Source: Neoscytalidium dimidiatum | Taxonomy: Eukaryota > Ascomycota > Dothideomycetes > Botryosphaeriales > Botryosphaeriaceae | Length of the DNA: 64,000 bases | Assembly: GCA_037367355.1 (NCBI GenBank) | Contig: CM074706.1 | Span: 62,001 to 126,000 of the forward strand | Direction of reading: 5' to 3' | In this document: positions 55,094 to 64,000 of the stretch, one piece after another | How positions within the stretch are numbered: the first letter of the stretch is position 1 | Layout of the letters: the number at the start of each line of letters is the position of its first letter | Made by a program: the position numbers and the translations under genes | Notes under the pieces: generated by a model | Told to the model about the DNA's origin: nothing | Databases searched by the model: none | What the model saw: the letters and a program-made list of their open reading frames with translations, nothing else

Positions 55094-56560
55094 TCATGCG
55101 AAGCACAAGGTCCAATTTTTAGACAGGAGCAGTTCTAACCACGAGATGATGATACCGCTATTGCGCAATTCCCACAGCTCCTCTAGCAGATCTATAGCCC
55201 ACAGGTTCACGGCAAGTCTGTTCGCTGAATAGAGAGCCGCGAAGCGGTTGATGACATCAATCCGCAACTTGGTGTCGTCTTGGCTTAGTTCCGCGCCAGC
55301 AGTGAGCAGTGGAATGGAGTGGAAGTGTATGCAGGGTGCATCGACAGGGGTCTCAAACAGTTTCTGGAGACTCTCCAGCGCCAGAGATCGTGTCAGGGAA
55401 CGAGTGGTCCGAGAGTAATCCGTGCTCTGCTCCCAGAACTCCATGGCGGTTTCTGGCAGGTAAGGGCGTTCACGGAGCTTGTAGAGCATTATGAGGCCGT
55501 GATTTCGATATGCATGGCTCATATCCACTAGCGTCTTGTCGCCGCCAGCGGGTTTCCAGGCGATAAGTTGGCCCTCATACGTGGTTTCGAGAGTGAGATC
55601 GCTGACGCCAGACTTCATTGTCTGTCGACAGTAGCGACCCAAGCTAGCAAGCAGATAAAACAATTCTGCTGAATATCCAATCATCGGATGGAATGATGCA
55701 CGCATGGCCCTGACTGCAGCCAACAGTCCTGCGGTATTCAAGGGATAAAGCTCGTCGGGATCCGCAATGAAGGCGCACGACATATCCCAGTATAGATACC
55801 AGCCCAGAATGTATTGTACCAACGGATCCTCTCGCCTTTGCTCATCCGCCAACAATTTTTCTAGCGGGGCGCGGGCACCCGAAAGGTGCTCCTTGCCGTA
55901 GCAGTGGGGGCGACCCTCTGTCCACGACCAAGAGATGCCGAGGAGGAAGACGGAGAGTATGGAGGATGGTTTAATCTGGGCGGGATTCTGGAGTTCGCGC
56001 TGCAGTGCCTGAATGGCGAGGCCCCGTTCGACAAGGCAGGTAGGCAGGCCGGACCGCTGGAAGAAGGTTTCCTGACCTGCGCTTACGCTTTGGACAGCAT
56101 ACACCAATGACGGGGTTGAAAGCAAATGTTCGAGGAGTGGAAATGATAACGGATTATTATCAGGGCTCACCGTCATCATGCGGCTGGTATTCTGAAGCCA
56201 GTAGTGCAAGAGTCTTTTGTCGGGTTTGACAACACCAGGCCATGGATCCTCGACGGATCTCGTAATCATCCAGGGCATTTCGACTTGCCACTGCCTGGTC
56301 GGGGTGGCGGGGAGGCAGAGAGAGCCGCGGTGCTGGCACCGTAGGCACACAGGGAATCGCTCGTCACACTTGACCCGCCGTAACCTGCATTCTTTGCAGC
56401 CGAACTTGCTCCTACTCCCCGGCTTCCGTTCCTGTTCTGATGGCTGCTTTATTGACGAGCCAAACTGCAGTTGTTTGCCGGGAGGAGGACTTGGGGATCC
56501 TGGGACATAGCTCTGGTACTTGCTTTCAGGCGCGAAGCGGAATCGGTATGCCGTCTTCAT
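55094..56560 (-). CDS. Zn(II)2Cys6 fungal transcription factor
   Basis: Single exon, 488 residues from the ATG of MKTAYRFRF; the frame continues upstream but only over non-ATG sequence. The binuclear zinc cluster is complete with cysteines at 55, 58, 65, 72, 75 and 82 (C-x2-C-x6-C-x6-C-x2-C-x6-C), spanning CKECRLRRVKCDERFPVC and the following CQHRGSLC. Downstream is a fungal-specific transcription-factor middle domain (FALPLLEHLLSTPSLVYAV-type region, EHLSGARAPLEKLLADEQR and LYPLNTAGLLAAVRAMRA), ending with helices. The N-terminal 50 residues are Ser/Pro/Gln-rich. Such regulators often control adjacent genes in metabolic clusters. The neighbours here are an FAD oxidase (convergent) and a P450, which fits, but no binding sites were identified. 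Confidence 0.93.
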   Translation of the reverse strand: MKTAYRFRFAPESKYQSYVPGSPSPPPGKQLQFGSSIKQPSEQERKPGSRSKFGCKECRLRRVKCDERFPVCLRCQHRGSLCLPATPTRQWQVEMPWMITRSVEDPWPGVVKPDKRLLHYWLQNTSRMMTVSPDNNPLSFPLLEHLLSTPSLVYAVQSVSAGQETFFQRSGLPTCLVERGLAIQALQRELQNPAQIKPSSILSVFLLGISWSWTEGRPHCYGKEHLSGARAPLEKLLADEQRREDPLVQYILGWYLYWDMSCAFIADPDELYPLNTAGLLAAVRAMRASFHPMIGYSAELFYLLASLGRYCRQTMKSGVSDLTLETTYEGQLIAWKPAGGDKTLVDMSHAYRNHGLIMLYKLRERPYLPETAMEFWEQSTDYSRTTRSLTRSLALESLQKLFETPVDAPCIHFHSIPLLTAGAELSQDDTKLRIDVINRFAALYSANRLAVNLWAIDLLEELWELRNSGIIISWLELLLSKNWTLCFA

Positions 56561-59253
56561 TGTTGGGTGACGGGAAATCAAACAGAGGATATAGCAAAGG
56601 ACGTCAACGAGAGAACGATTGGGATCAAGTGTCAAGATATGAAAAGACTGGAGACACGAGGGGCAGAAGTCTTCGGCAGTTGTGAGTAAATTTAGTGGAT
56701 GGATAGTGTCGTGCGGGGCGCGCCCACCGGAAAGTTACGCGTATCCACGTGACTGACGCGTACAAGCTGGGATCAGGGAAGATTACCATTAATGCGGAAC
56801 AACCATCTCGCAGCAAGAATAAATTTTCCGGACCGCCCCTTCAAACTGTACGCAATGGCCTCGTAATACGCGCTCACCTTCTCTGCTGACAATCCACCAT
56901 CGCCTGGTATCGGATTCTCTACCATAGCAGCCATGAAAGCTCTGCGACCGAGCGGTATTCCCCTTTCTCTTAACAAGCACACCGTGCAACTGAAGATCCA
57001 GACATATCAGCTGCTTGAAAACACAGACGAGAGTAAACGGAGCTTTCTCTCTGTCACTATTACCCGCTTATCCAGATCCCCGGCTTATCAAAAGCACTAC
57101 CGAGTTGTGCTAAAAGGCCTCCACTGGCCAAGCTAAGGGCATCACGCATTTGATCCAGCAGACGACCAACGACCCTACGAAGGACACCACTATCGTCAGG
57201 CGCACAGCTGAGGTCATCAACCTGCCCGATTCCCAAATGCAGCGCGTTGCGTGGCAGGCGTCCATGACCTGGGCTCGAATAGCCGCGATACAACCAAACA
57301 CAGCTAACACCTTTTTCGCACAAATATCATGCCCATCGACCTCTGGAGGTATACCGGTGAAACAGGGGGCTGCTTCAGCGTTGCTGATGGCCAGCAATGC
57401 AATCCGGTCCCTGTGATGGGATGACGACACAGTCCGGAACGCCGAGGTGGGCGTCGGTGGGTTTTCTCCCGATCGTCCCGCTGCAAGACAAGTAACTGCA
57501 GGGGTAAGAAATCTCCGTCACAAGCTCTCCTTACTGCTTGTCTGGCCTTCTTCATGTTTGAGATGGTTCAGTCTCGTGCTTTACTCCTGGCCTGACTGAA
57601 TGACTGAATGCTCTGTTTTCAGTAGAATGTTGAGGCCTTGTAGATTTTGATTCTGCAGGAAACTTAGGAAGGGGGTAGATATCCTTGGACATTATTTTGG
57701 ACGTGCTGCAAACAGAAGAATAGAGTCGAAGTAATGAGAGAGCCCGGCACCACAAGCTCGTATGAAAGTGATGGTACGCGGGAGTATCGACAGAATTCCT
57801 TCTACCCATCTTCTGATATTACCCGTGACTTGATGTCCTCCCGGCTAAAATCCAACCAACGCTTGTAGCGCAGCAGATCCTTCAGTATCTTCACTCTTAT
57901 CTGCGAGCCATCGTTGCTTGCTTCGGACGATAATGCTTGCGGCCTGGAAAAAGTCCGAACCATTTAGGAAATGAGTAATGGAGCCTTTCCAAGCCCAAGT
58001 ATCCAGCTTCGCGATAGCACAGTGTGTAGAAAATGTACTACTTGAGCGTTCGATTAGATTTGGTTAACTGTGTATCCAGTTCACCATTTGCCTCCCACCT
58101 GGAACGCTGGGATTCTATGGATAGTGACTGAAATTGCGAAGACAGAACATAGTTTGTTCTGTCCCTTCAGTTATATGATCACTGCATACATTTCAAAAGT
58201 GCCTTTAGCTTCGTACTGGGCGCATAGAGCTCTGTAGAGCTAGCAATGTGTGATTTAGAACCTGCAGCATGAGTGAATCACCACTACATGAAATCGGAAA
58301 GCGAGTAGTAGCAGCCTTGGTCGCTGGCCTGACAATGATCACTGGGAAGAAAGTTAAGGGCTGACACTGAAAACGTGGGCATTGGACGGTTTATCGTGAT
58401 TGCATGGGTGGGGACAACGAGTAAGTACGTGGGGAAGGCATCTCCGCTATACCTGCATGCGGCGTCCTTAATGCCGACATGTTCCTGGGCTCCTTGGCTA
58501 TATCTTGGGTGGACGTGCACGCTTCTAGCCTCACTGACTGATGGTAGATGCGCCCTCTGACAATGACAAAAGGTTGTCATACCTACGGTATTGATTGTTA
58601 GCAAATCTGGGTCTCTATGCTGGCGTACTTTGCGCATCTGAGCTGAACCCCGTATACTCGGCCTCGCTCGGCCCTTCCGAGAGCCTCTTACTTCGGGCAA
58701 CAGACAGACTGGTTGCAACTGCATGTAGTCATCCATGTGATCACAAAGCCGTACTGTGCTATATTAGTCTAGCCTTTTGCCCCACAGCGGCAAATGGCAC
58801 AACGCTCCAATGTAACAGGAAAACGAACTGGTAATCGTTGTAGGTTCTTCGGACTCCGTGGCCCGTTATGAGGCTACGTGAACGACCTGCTACAGTATCG
58901 TGCAAGGCCCATACGGAGTTATTGGTCCGAGACATGCCGACCCGAGGCCCCTGCCCGGGTTTACGCAGCACGCGGCTATCATAGGACAGCTAAGCTCCAA
59001 GTTGCTGCTCTCTTCGTCGGCCCCTATGCAGTTGAACGGAACTAGAGTCTTCCGTATTCCGCGGCAGATTATTGAATCAATGCATGTATGCCGTGCTCCT
59101 TGTTTGTCGCTGCTGTGACGGGGTTTAAAAGCACTTAAGACTTGAGGCACCAGACCATAAGAAACCGCCACGAGTAACTTAAGCTTTCCATGCTAAACCA
59201 TTGCCAACGAAGGGCAAACCTTGAACCCAGGAAAGTTCGATCAACCGATTCAG
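56561..59253. other. Long spacer without supported genes
   Basis: About 2.7 kb between the divergent regulator and the P450. A minus-strand open piece at 56773-56982 and short pieces at 57060-57430 on both strands have protein-like composition but no domain I recognise; they may be remnants of one gene. The rest is AT-rich. Confidence 0.45.
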
Positions 59254-61017
59254 ATGGAGAAGCTCACTCTTGTTCTGGGAGTGGCATTTGGCCTTGTACG
59301 TGGCTGATTCTTCGCCTATAATATCCTGACATGTCTAAGAAAGCAATTAAATCAACAGATCCTGGCGAAGATTCTTTATACCGTCATCTACAACATTTAC
59401 TTCCACCCTCTCAGCAAGTGTGAGTGCTCGACGCGCCTTACTATGAAAACCGCGAGCTAAGCCGATCCATTCAGTTCCGGGCTCCAAGATCATCGCCGCC
59501 AGCAACCTGACATTTTGGTACATCACCTGGCGCGGTGATATCCTCCCGTGGGTCCGGCGGCAACATGAACTCTACGGCGAGGTCGTCCGCCTCGGCTCGA
59601 CCAAGCTCAGCTACATCACCCCGCAAGCATGGAAAGATCTTAACGGGCACCGCGCCAGCGGCCGGCTAGAAAACAGCAAGGACTCGCACTTCTATATACC
59701 CAACTACAATGGCGAGCACGACATCATCTCGACCCCAGACACTGCCAAGCACGGGCGTCTGAGGAAGATATTCTCAAACGCCTTTAGCGACCGGGCGTTG
59801 AAGCTCCAGGAACCCCTCATCAGGAAATACGCGGACGCACTCATCGAAGGCTTGCATCGCGAGGCGAAGTAAAAGCCTGGGTCCCCGCAAGACCTCGTCA
59901 AATGGTTCAACTGCACAACGTTCGACATCATCGCGGACCTGGTTCTGGGCGAGCCCCTCGGCCTCTTGGAGAACTCCGAGCTGTCACCTTGGGTGCACGC
60001 AGTCTTCGGACAGATGAAGCTGGTCGCGATGAGTGCCATCCGGCTGGAATACCCCTTCTTCGGCAAGTTTTTCAATCTGTTCCTGCCGCGATCCGTGACC
60101 GAGCAGGCAAAGATGCACTTCCAGCACACGGCCGAACGGGTCGACAAGCGTCTCAGCGTGCAGGGCAAGACCTTGCGCCCAGACATCTGGAACCTCGTCC
60201 TCGAGAAGGCAAAGGACCACATCACAGTGCCCAAGATGTATGCGAACGCGTCGGTCTTCATGGTCGGCGGCTCCGAGACGACGGCCACCCTGATGAGCGG
60301 CCTAACCTACCTCTTTCTCCAGAACCCGGACAAACTGCAGAAGGCCGTCGAGGAAGTCCGCGCCTTGTCCAAAGACCAGCTCAAGTTCGACCATCTGCCG
60401 CGCCTGCAGTACCTCCAGGCCTGCTTCGAAGAGGCGCTCAGGTGGTATCCACCAGTCCCCGCGGGTCTGCCGCGCGAGATCGCCAAGGGCGGCAACCCTA
60501 TCTGCGGCGAGTGGATCCCAGGAGGAGTATGGCACCTTGAATCCACCACCATATTCACCGTTCTTCCGTTTACTCGCGCTATTATTCCATTGTCTTACTA
60601 TGTTCCGAGTGCTAACATCGTCGGCAGACGAGCGTCTACGTCTCCCAGCAAGCCGCGTACCGGTCCTCCCTCAACTTCAAGGACCCCGATGCCTTTATTC
60701 CCGAGCGCTGGCTACCCGGTAGCGGTTACGACAATGACAGGAAGGAGGTAATGCAGCCGTTCTCATTCGGACCGCGGAATTGTTTGGGCAAAATGTAAGC
60801 GTCCTTCGATAGCACTCATGGTGATGATGAATTACTGATGTGGCTTTTAGCCTTGCTTATCATGAGATGCGCCTGATTATGTCAAAGATTCTTTGGAACT
60901 TTGACTTAGTGCTCTGCCCGCAGAGCGAAAATTGGGCGGAGCAGAAGTGTTACTTGCTCTGGCAGAAGCCTGAGCTCTGGGTGAAGTTGAAGCCGATTCA
61001 CGCTCCGATGGACTGAT
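59254..61017 (+). pseudogene. Cytochrome P450 monooxygenase with an in-frame stop and a 3' frameshift
   Basis: Exons by splice signals: 59254-59295, 59359-59419, 59475-60526, 60628-60794 and 60851-about 61017. The family elements are intact: a hydrophobic N-terminal anchor, KFPGSK at the exon 2/3 junction, I-helix GGSETT, K-helix EEALR, PERW and the heme loop PFSFGPRNCLGK. Two lesions interrupt it. A TAA at 59870-59872 stands in frame between HREAK and KPGSPQDLVKW, with clean P450 sequence on both sides. One extra T near 60957-60961 shifts the frame in the last exon and gives a stop at 60972-60974, while the normal C-terminal sequence continues in the next frame to 61017. The intact ancestor was an ER-anchored hydroxylase of the kind found in secondary-metabolite clusters. 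Sequencing error cannot be excluded for either lesion. Confidence 0.85.
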
Positions 61018-61280
61018 TTCTAGACCTTCGTGCAAGAAGCTGCTTTTCTATGGCGATAAGTAAGGTATATGAGATGTCGTAAAGCACGGGAATGTTGATA
61101 GAGCTGTGAAGATAGACAATTTCCATTGACGGAAGGGTGACTGACACCACTCCAGTAGCCCAATCAAGCCATTCTCAGTTTCCCCAAAATACGATTGAGT
61201 ACTACCACAAATATCGCGTAGCCGAACACACCAGGGGCACTTCCTGGTCTCAGCGACAAAAATACGCCCCAAGCCGCCAT

Positions 61281-63135
61281 CTATTCCATGTCCAGAACTG
61301 CCTGCCATCCCACCAAGCCCCATACCCTCTCCACAAACCACGACTTGACCTCATCATGCCCAACCTTCTGTGGTGGCTCCAACAGCGCCTGTCTCACCGG
61401 CATTGTCAAGCACTCCATCATTTCGTCCTTATTGGATCCATCACCAAAGATAGCTTGGACAAGGCTGTTCTCCAGCTTTTTCTTTGCTGCAAGGCTCAAA
61501 CTGGACTTCAAAGACTCCAAGGATGGCTTCGGTCCCGCTCGGAGCACAAATGGCTTATTCTGTCTGCGTGATGGGGCCTTGCCGAGAGGCGCAATATGAT
61601 GTTGTGCAACAGCCATGCCACGTTCCAGGAGAGTGACCAATATCGGGAGCTCCATGCAAAGAGCCCTCTCGTCGATTTGCGTCTTCGCAACCGGAGTCTT
61701 GCTTTGGACTTCCTCAGGATCTGGCCAGGCAGCTATGTCGTTCTCGATAGTTTCAGATCTCTCATGTCCGAAGGTGCAGAGGTAGATCCGGCTTCCCAGG
61801 CGTCGGAAGAGAACGAATAGAAAGCCTTCGAGTAATTCATGTTGCTGAGACTCAGCTGCGGATGATACAGAAAGAACGTTGGCGAGGAAGTTTGATAGCA
61901 AACGATTTACCAGATGGTCTTTCTGATTATTATCGAGGGCCTTCTTGCTCCGGCGTGTGGTCATTGGCTTCCTTGATTTTGAAGTCTGAGTGGCTGTGGC
62001 TTCCTGGGAAGCCTGGGTAAAGATCAAATGCTTAAGCACATCAAGCAAGCGATCAAACATGTTAACAAAGCTGTATATCACGGCTGCATAGTCCTCAGAG
62101 ATTGGATCTTCTGACCTGAGCTTCTTCAAACCTTGATGAAGAGACATGAAAATACGAGCTGTAGCATCAAAAGCCGCGGTGAGTTCAGTGTCGTAGTGCG
62201 CAACCTCTGACTCCGCGACAGGTTCCTTAGATCCAGCATTGTCTTGAGGGCCCAGCGGTAAAACGCCCGTACGCTGCTGATACCTATGGCAAAGGTGAGA
62301 GAGAAGAGGTGCCAATAAATCAGAAGCTTGCACAAGATGGTACGCCAAGGAGTGGTCTCTTTGAGCGTGACCTTTAAAGAGTTTGTGAGCAAGGTACAAA
62401 TGTTGAATAAGCTCTGCGCCGTCTGCAGACCATCAGTTATTTGTAGCAACTCTTTTGCTGGTATGCATGTTTACGCACCTGCGCTCACTGCACTCAAGAT
62501 ATCTATGTTGTCAGGAAGTGTGACCTTGCCTGTGTTTGCAGAGAATGGCTCAGAGGTTTCGTTTTCAAATCGAGATTTCTTCGCATGCGAGGTCAGCCCG
62601 CGGGAAGGAGTATCGTTGCGCCTTTTCTTCGACGGTTGGGGTTGGGCAAAGCGGGGCTCAGTCTTCAGAGACTCGATCTCTCTTTCCAGCTCCATGATCC
62701 TTGCCTCAGACTTCTTCTGAGCAGCTTCAGCATCCTTGAATCTTGTTGACCAGTAGCCGACGGGGTCGAGACGCTTGTTTGACGCCTCGTCGCCATTCGT
62801 TCTTCTGTCGGACCGCACGTGCTCACGCAATCGAAGAATATGATCTGAGAGTAGCCACCAAGCCTTAGGTTGCGAGAGTCCGACAACGGCATGCGAACGA
62901 GGTGAAATGGACGCCGATAAGACTCACCTTCGACAGTAAGCTCTGCAGGCTTCGACTGGACGATGGCAAGTGCCAGTGCGATATGTAGGTCGGATGGTGT
63001 AAATTCCCCACGCACACGACCTCTTTCCCTCAATGATTGAGGCATCGAAGAGGATGAACCCGGACTGTCACGGGGGTGTGACGGCGCAGGTTCATTCTTG
63101 TGCTGAAGGGATGCTCGGTGGGTGCTCAAGTCCAT
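61281..63135 (-). CDS. Mei4-like meiotic recombination initiation protein
   Basis: Three exons: 62928-63135, 62479-62844 and 61281-62422; 571 residues from the first in-frame ATG (MDLSTH). An ATG at 63045 (MPQSLRE) is a possible alternative and would remove a Ser/Pro-rich leader. The N-terminal motif LHIALALAIVQSKP (residues 50-63) closely resembles the signature at the start of Mei4 proteins, which is followed, as here, by an acidic/basic helical segment and a coiled coil (about 100-131, around YWSTRF). A basic patch (PSKKRRND) may be a nuclear signal. The long C-terminal helical part (for example VNMFDRLLDVLKHLIF) is poorly conserved in the family. Mei4 forms a complex with Rec114 needed for Spo11 double-strand breaks. 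Assignment rests on motif recognition, so I keep it moderate. Confidence 0.62.
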
Positions 63136-63646
63136 GGGCTGGTTGTCTCCGAAGTATGGGATTGCAAAGATGCGCACTGCAAAGGGCCGTGTTGTTGAGT
63201 GCTGTAGAATATGGCGCAAGTAGCCCTAAGCCTGTGTGGTTCGAGAAGCAAGCGAAGTCATTGGAAGAAGGCGCAAATGCAGGAGGGGCGACCCCGACCC
63301 CGGCCCTCTCACCACGAATTGACGAAGAGCACAGAGCAAAGGGAAAGGGTATGCAAATCAAAGAGGAGGATCTTCTTTGACTGGCATCCATAGCGAGAAG
63401 CAACCGGGACATCGAATCTGGCCTATATTATCTCAACCTGATTGGCTTGCCTCTCAAAGCGTTCAATTTTCGGTGATGCACAAGGACACACCCCGTCGTC
63501 GAGCTCAGGCTGGTCAACATGTGCCCAAGAGGCTTCAAAAGAGTCAAACCTTGATTTTATGCCTGTGCCATATCCGACCGGACAACCCGCCATATACGAT
63601 CATATATATTGTACAGTCCCCATTCCTGTCACCTCAAGACACCAGC
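63136..63646. other. Spacer upstream of the Mei4-like gene
   Basis: About 510 bp between the Mei4-like start and the 3' end of the mL38 gene on the same strand. No gene seen. Confidence 0.5.
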
Positions 63647-64000
63647 TTACCTATACCTCGAACCATCCTTCTTCTTGTAAGGTAGCTTCTCTGGTTTCTT
63701 CCTCTTGAACTCAATCTCCGCGCCCTCAATGCCAGCCCTCTTCATCACTTCATCCGTCTTCTCATCCCACTCCGCCCGGAACATGTTGACGCCCACAGAC
63801 TTCAAACCGTGCTTGTCGATAAAGCTACGCAAGACGAAGCCGTCCCGCTGGACATTACCCTTAATACTACCAACGTCCAGGGTCTTGCCCGCTGGTTGTT
63901 CCAGAATAAAGATGGAGTAGCGGTGATACGGGCTACCCTTCTGAGCGAAAGGAGGAAGCCAGGGGAGCACGACCTGGGAATCTTCCGATAGCTTGCCCAA
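63647..64000 (-). CDS. MRPL35: Mitochondrial large-subunit ribosomal protein mL38 (3' part)
   Basis: The C-terminal 117 residues are in the window; the 5' part lies beyond position 64000. The sequence contains SQVVLPWLPPFAQKGSPYHRYSIFILEQ, which matches the PEBP-like fold of mL38 (yeast MRPL35) in ascomycetes, followed by FVLRSFIDKHGLKSVGVNMFR and a basic tail ending KKKDGSRYR. The protein is part of the central protuberance of the mitochondrial ribosome. It appears intact as far as it can be seen; no intron is needed in this part. Confidence 0.9.
   Translation of the reverse strand: MGKLSEDSQVVLPWLPPFAQKGSPYHRYSIFILEQPAGKTLDVGSIKGNVQRDGFVLRSFIDKHGLKSVGVNMFRAEWDEKTDEVMKRAGIEGAEIEFKRKKPEKLPYKKKDGSRYR

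Noticed and set aside
56773..57430. Possible small gene on the minus strand upstream of the regulator
   Set aside because: Short open pieces with protein-like composition, but no recognised family and stops between pieces; at most a remnant.

Overview
The window comes from a filamentous ascomycete (Pezizomycotina-type) nuclear genome. Most genes are split by short GT-AG introns of roughly 45-150 bp. Families typical of these fungi are present: deuterolysin, kelch/galactose-oxidase-like secreted proteins, BBE-type FAD oxidases, Zn2Cys6 regulators, HET and NACHT-ankyrin genes. Genes are GC-rich, while spacers are AT-richer and carry microsatellites. I cannot name the species from the sequence alone.

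Layout. 0-2.2 kb: relic of a PDR-type ABC transporter, then an SDR-type epimerase. 2.9-10.3 kb: a His/Pro-rich low-complexity protein, a secreted deuterolysin (M35), and a small membrane-anchored or cytosolic protein of unknown function. 11.6-19.9 kb: a block of four secreted enzymes or propellers (FAD oxidase, kelch protein, SMP-30-like propeller, type-B carboxylesterase); the last two are divergent and share a spacer. 20-28 kb: an intron-containing tRNA-Ser(CGA), a heme-oxygenase-like membrane protein and an MDR alcohol dehydrogenase. 28-31 kb: a gene-poor spacer holding a compact predicted three-way RNA junction. 30.9-34 kb: a divergent thymine-salvage pair, iso-orotate decarboxylase and thymine 7-hydroxylase, with GATA-factor sites in the shared promoter. 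34.8-38.9 kb: a heavily decayed NACHT-ankyrin (NLR-like) gene. 39.5-41.2 kb: tRNA-Ser(AGA) and a second tRNA-Ser(CGA). 42-44 kb: an MFS sugar transporter. 46.8-49.5 kb: a SnoaL-like protein and a decayed HET-domain gene. 50.3-61 kb: a group resembling part of a tailoring-enzyme cluster, with a LovD/beta-lactamase-type serine hydrolase, a BBE FAD oxidase, a Zn2Cys6 regulator and a P450 carrying two disabling lesions. 61.3-64 kb: conserved core genes, a Mei4-like meiotic protein and the 3' part of mitochondrial ribosomal protein mL38.

How they fit together. The clearest functional unit is thymine salvage: the hydroxylase oxidises thymine stepwise to iso-orotate, and the decarboxylase converts that to uracil. 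The 50-61 kb group is a candidate accessory metabolic cluster that lacks any visible backbone synthase and looks to be decaying. The three pseudogenes linked to transport or self/non-self recognition (ABC, NACHT-ankyrin, HET) and the broken P450 suggest an accessory, fast-evolving stretch that ends at the housekeeping genes near 61 kb. All exon structures were derived by hand from splice signals and frame continuity; none has transcript support.
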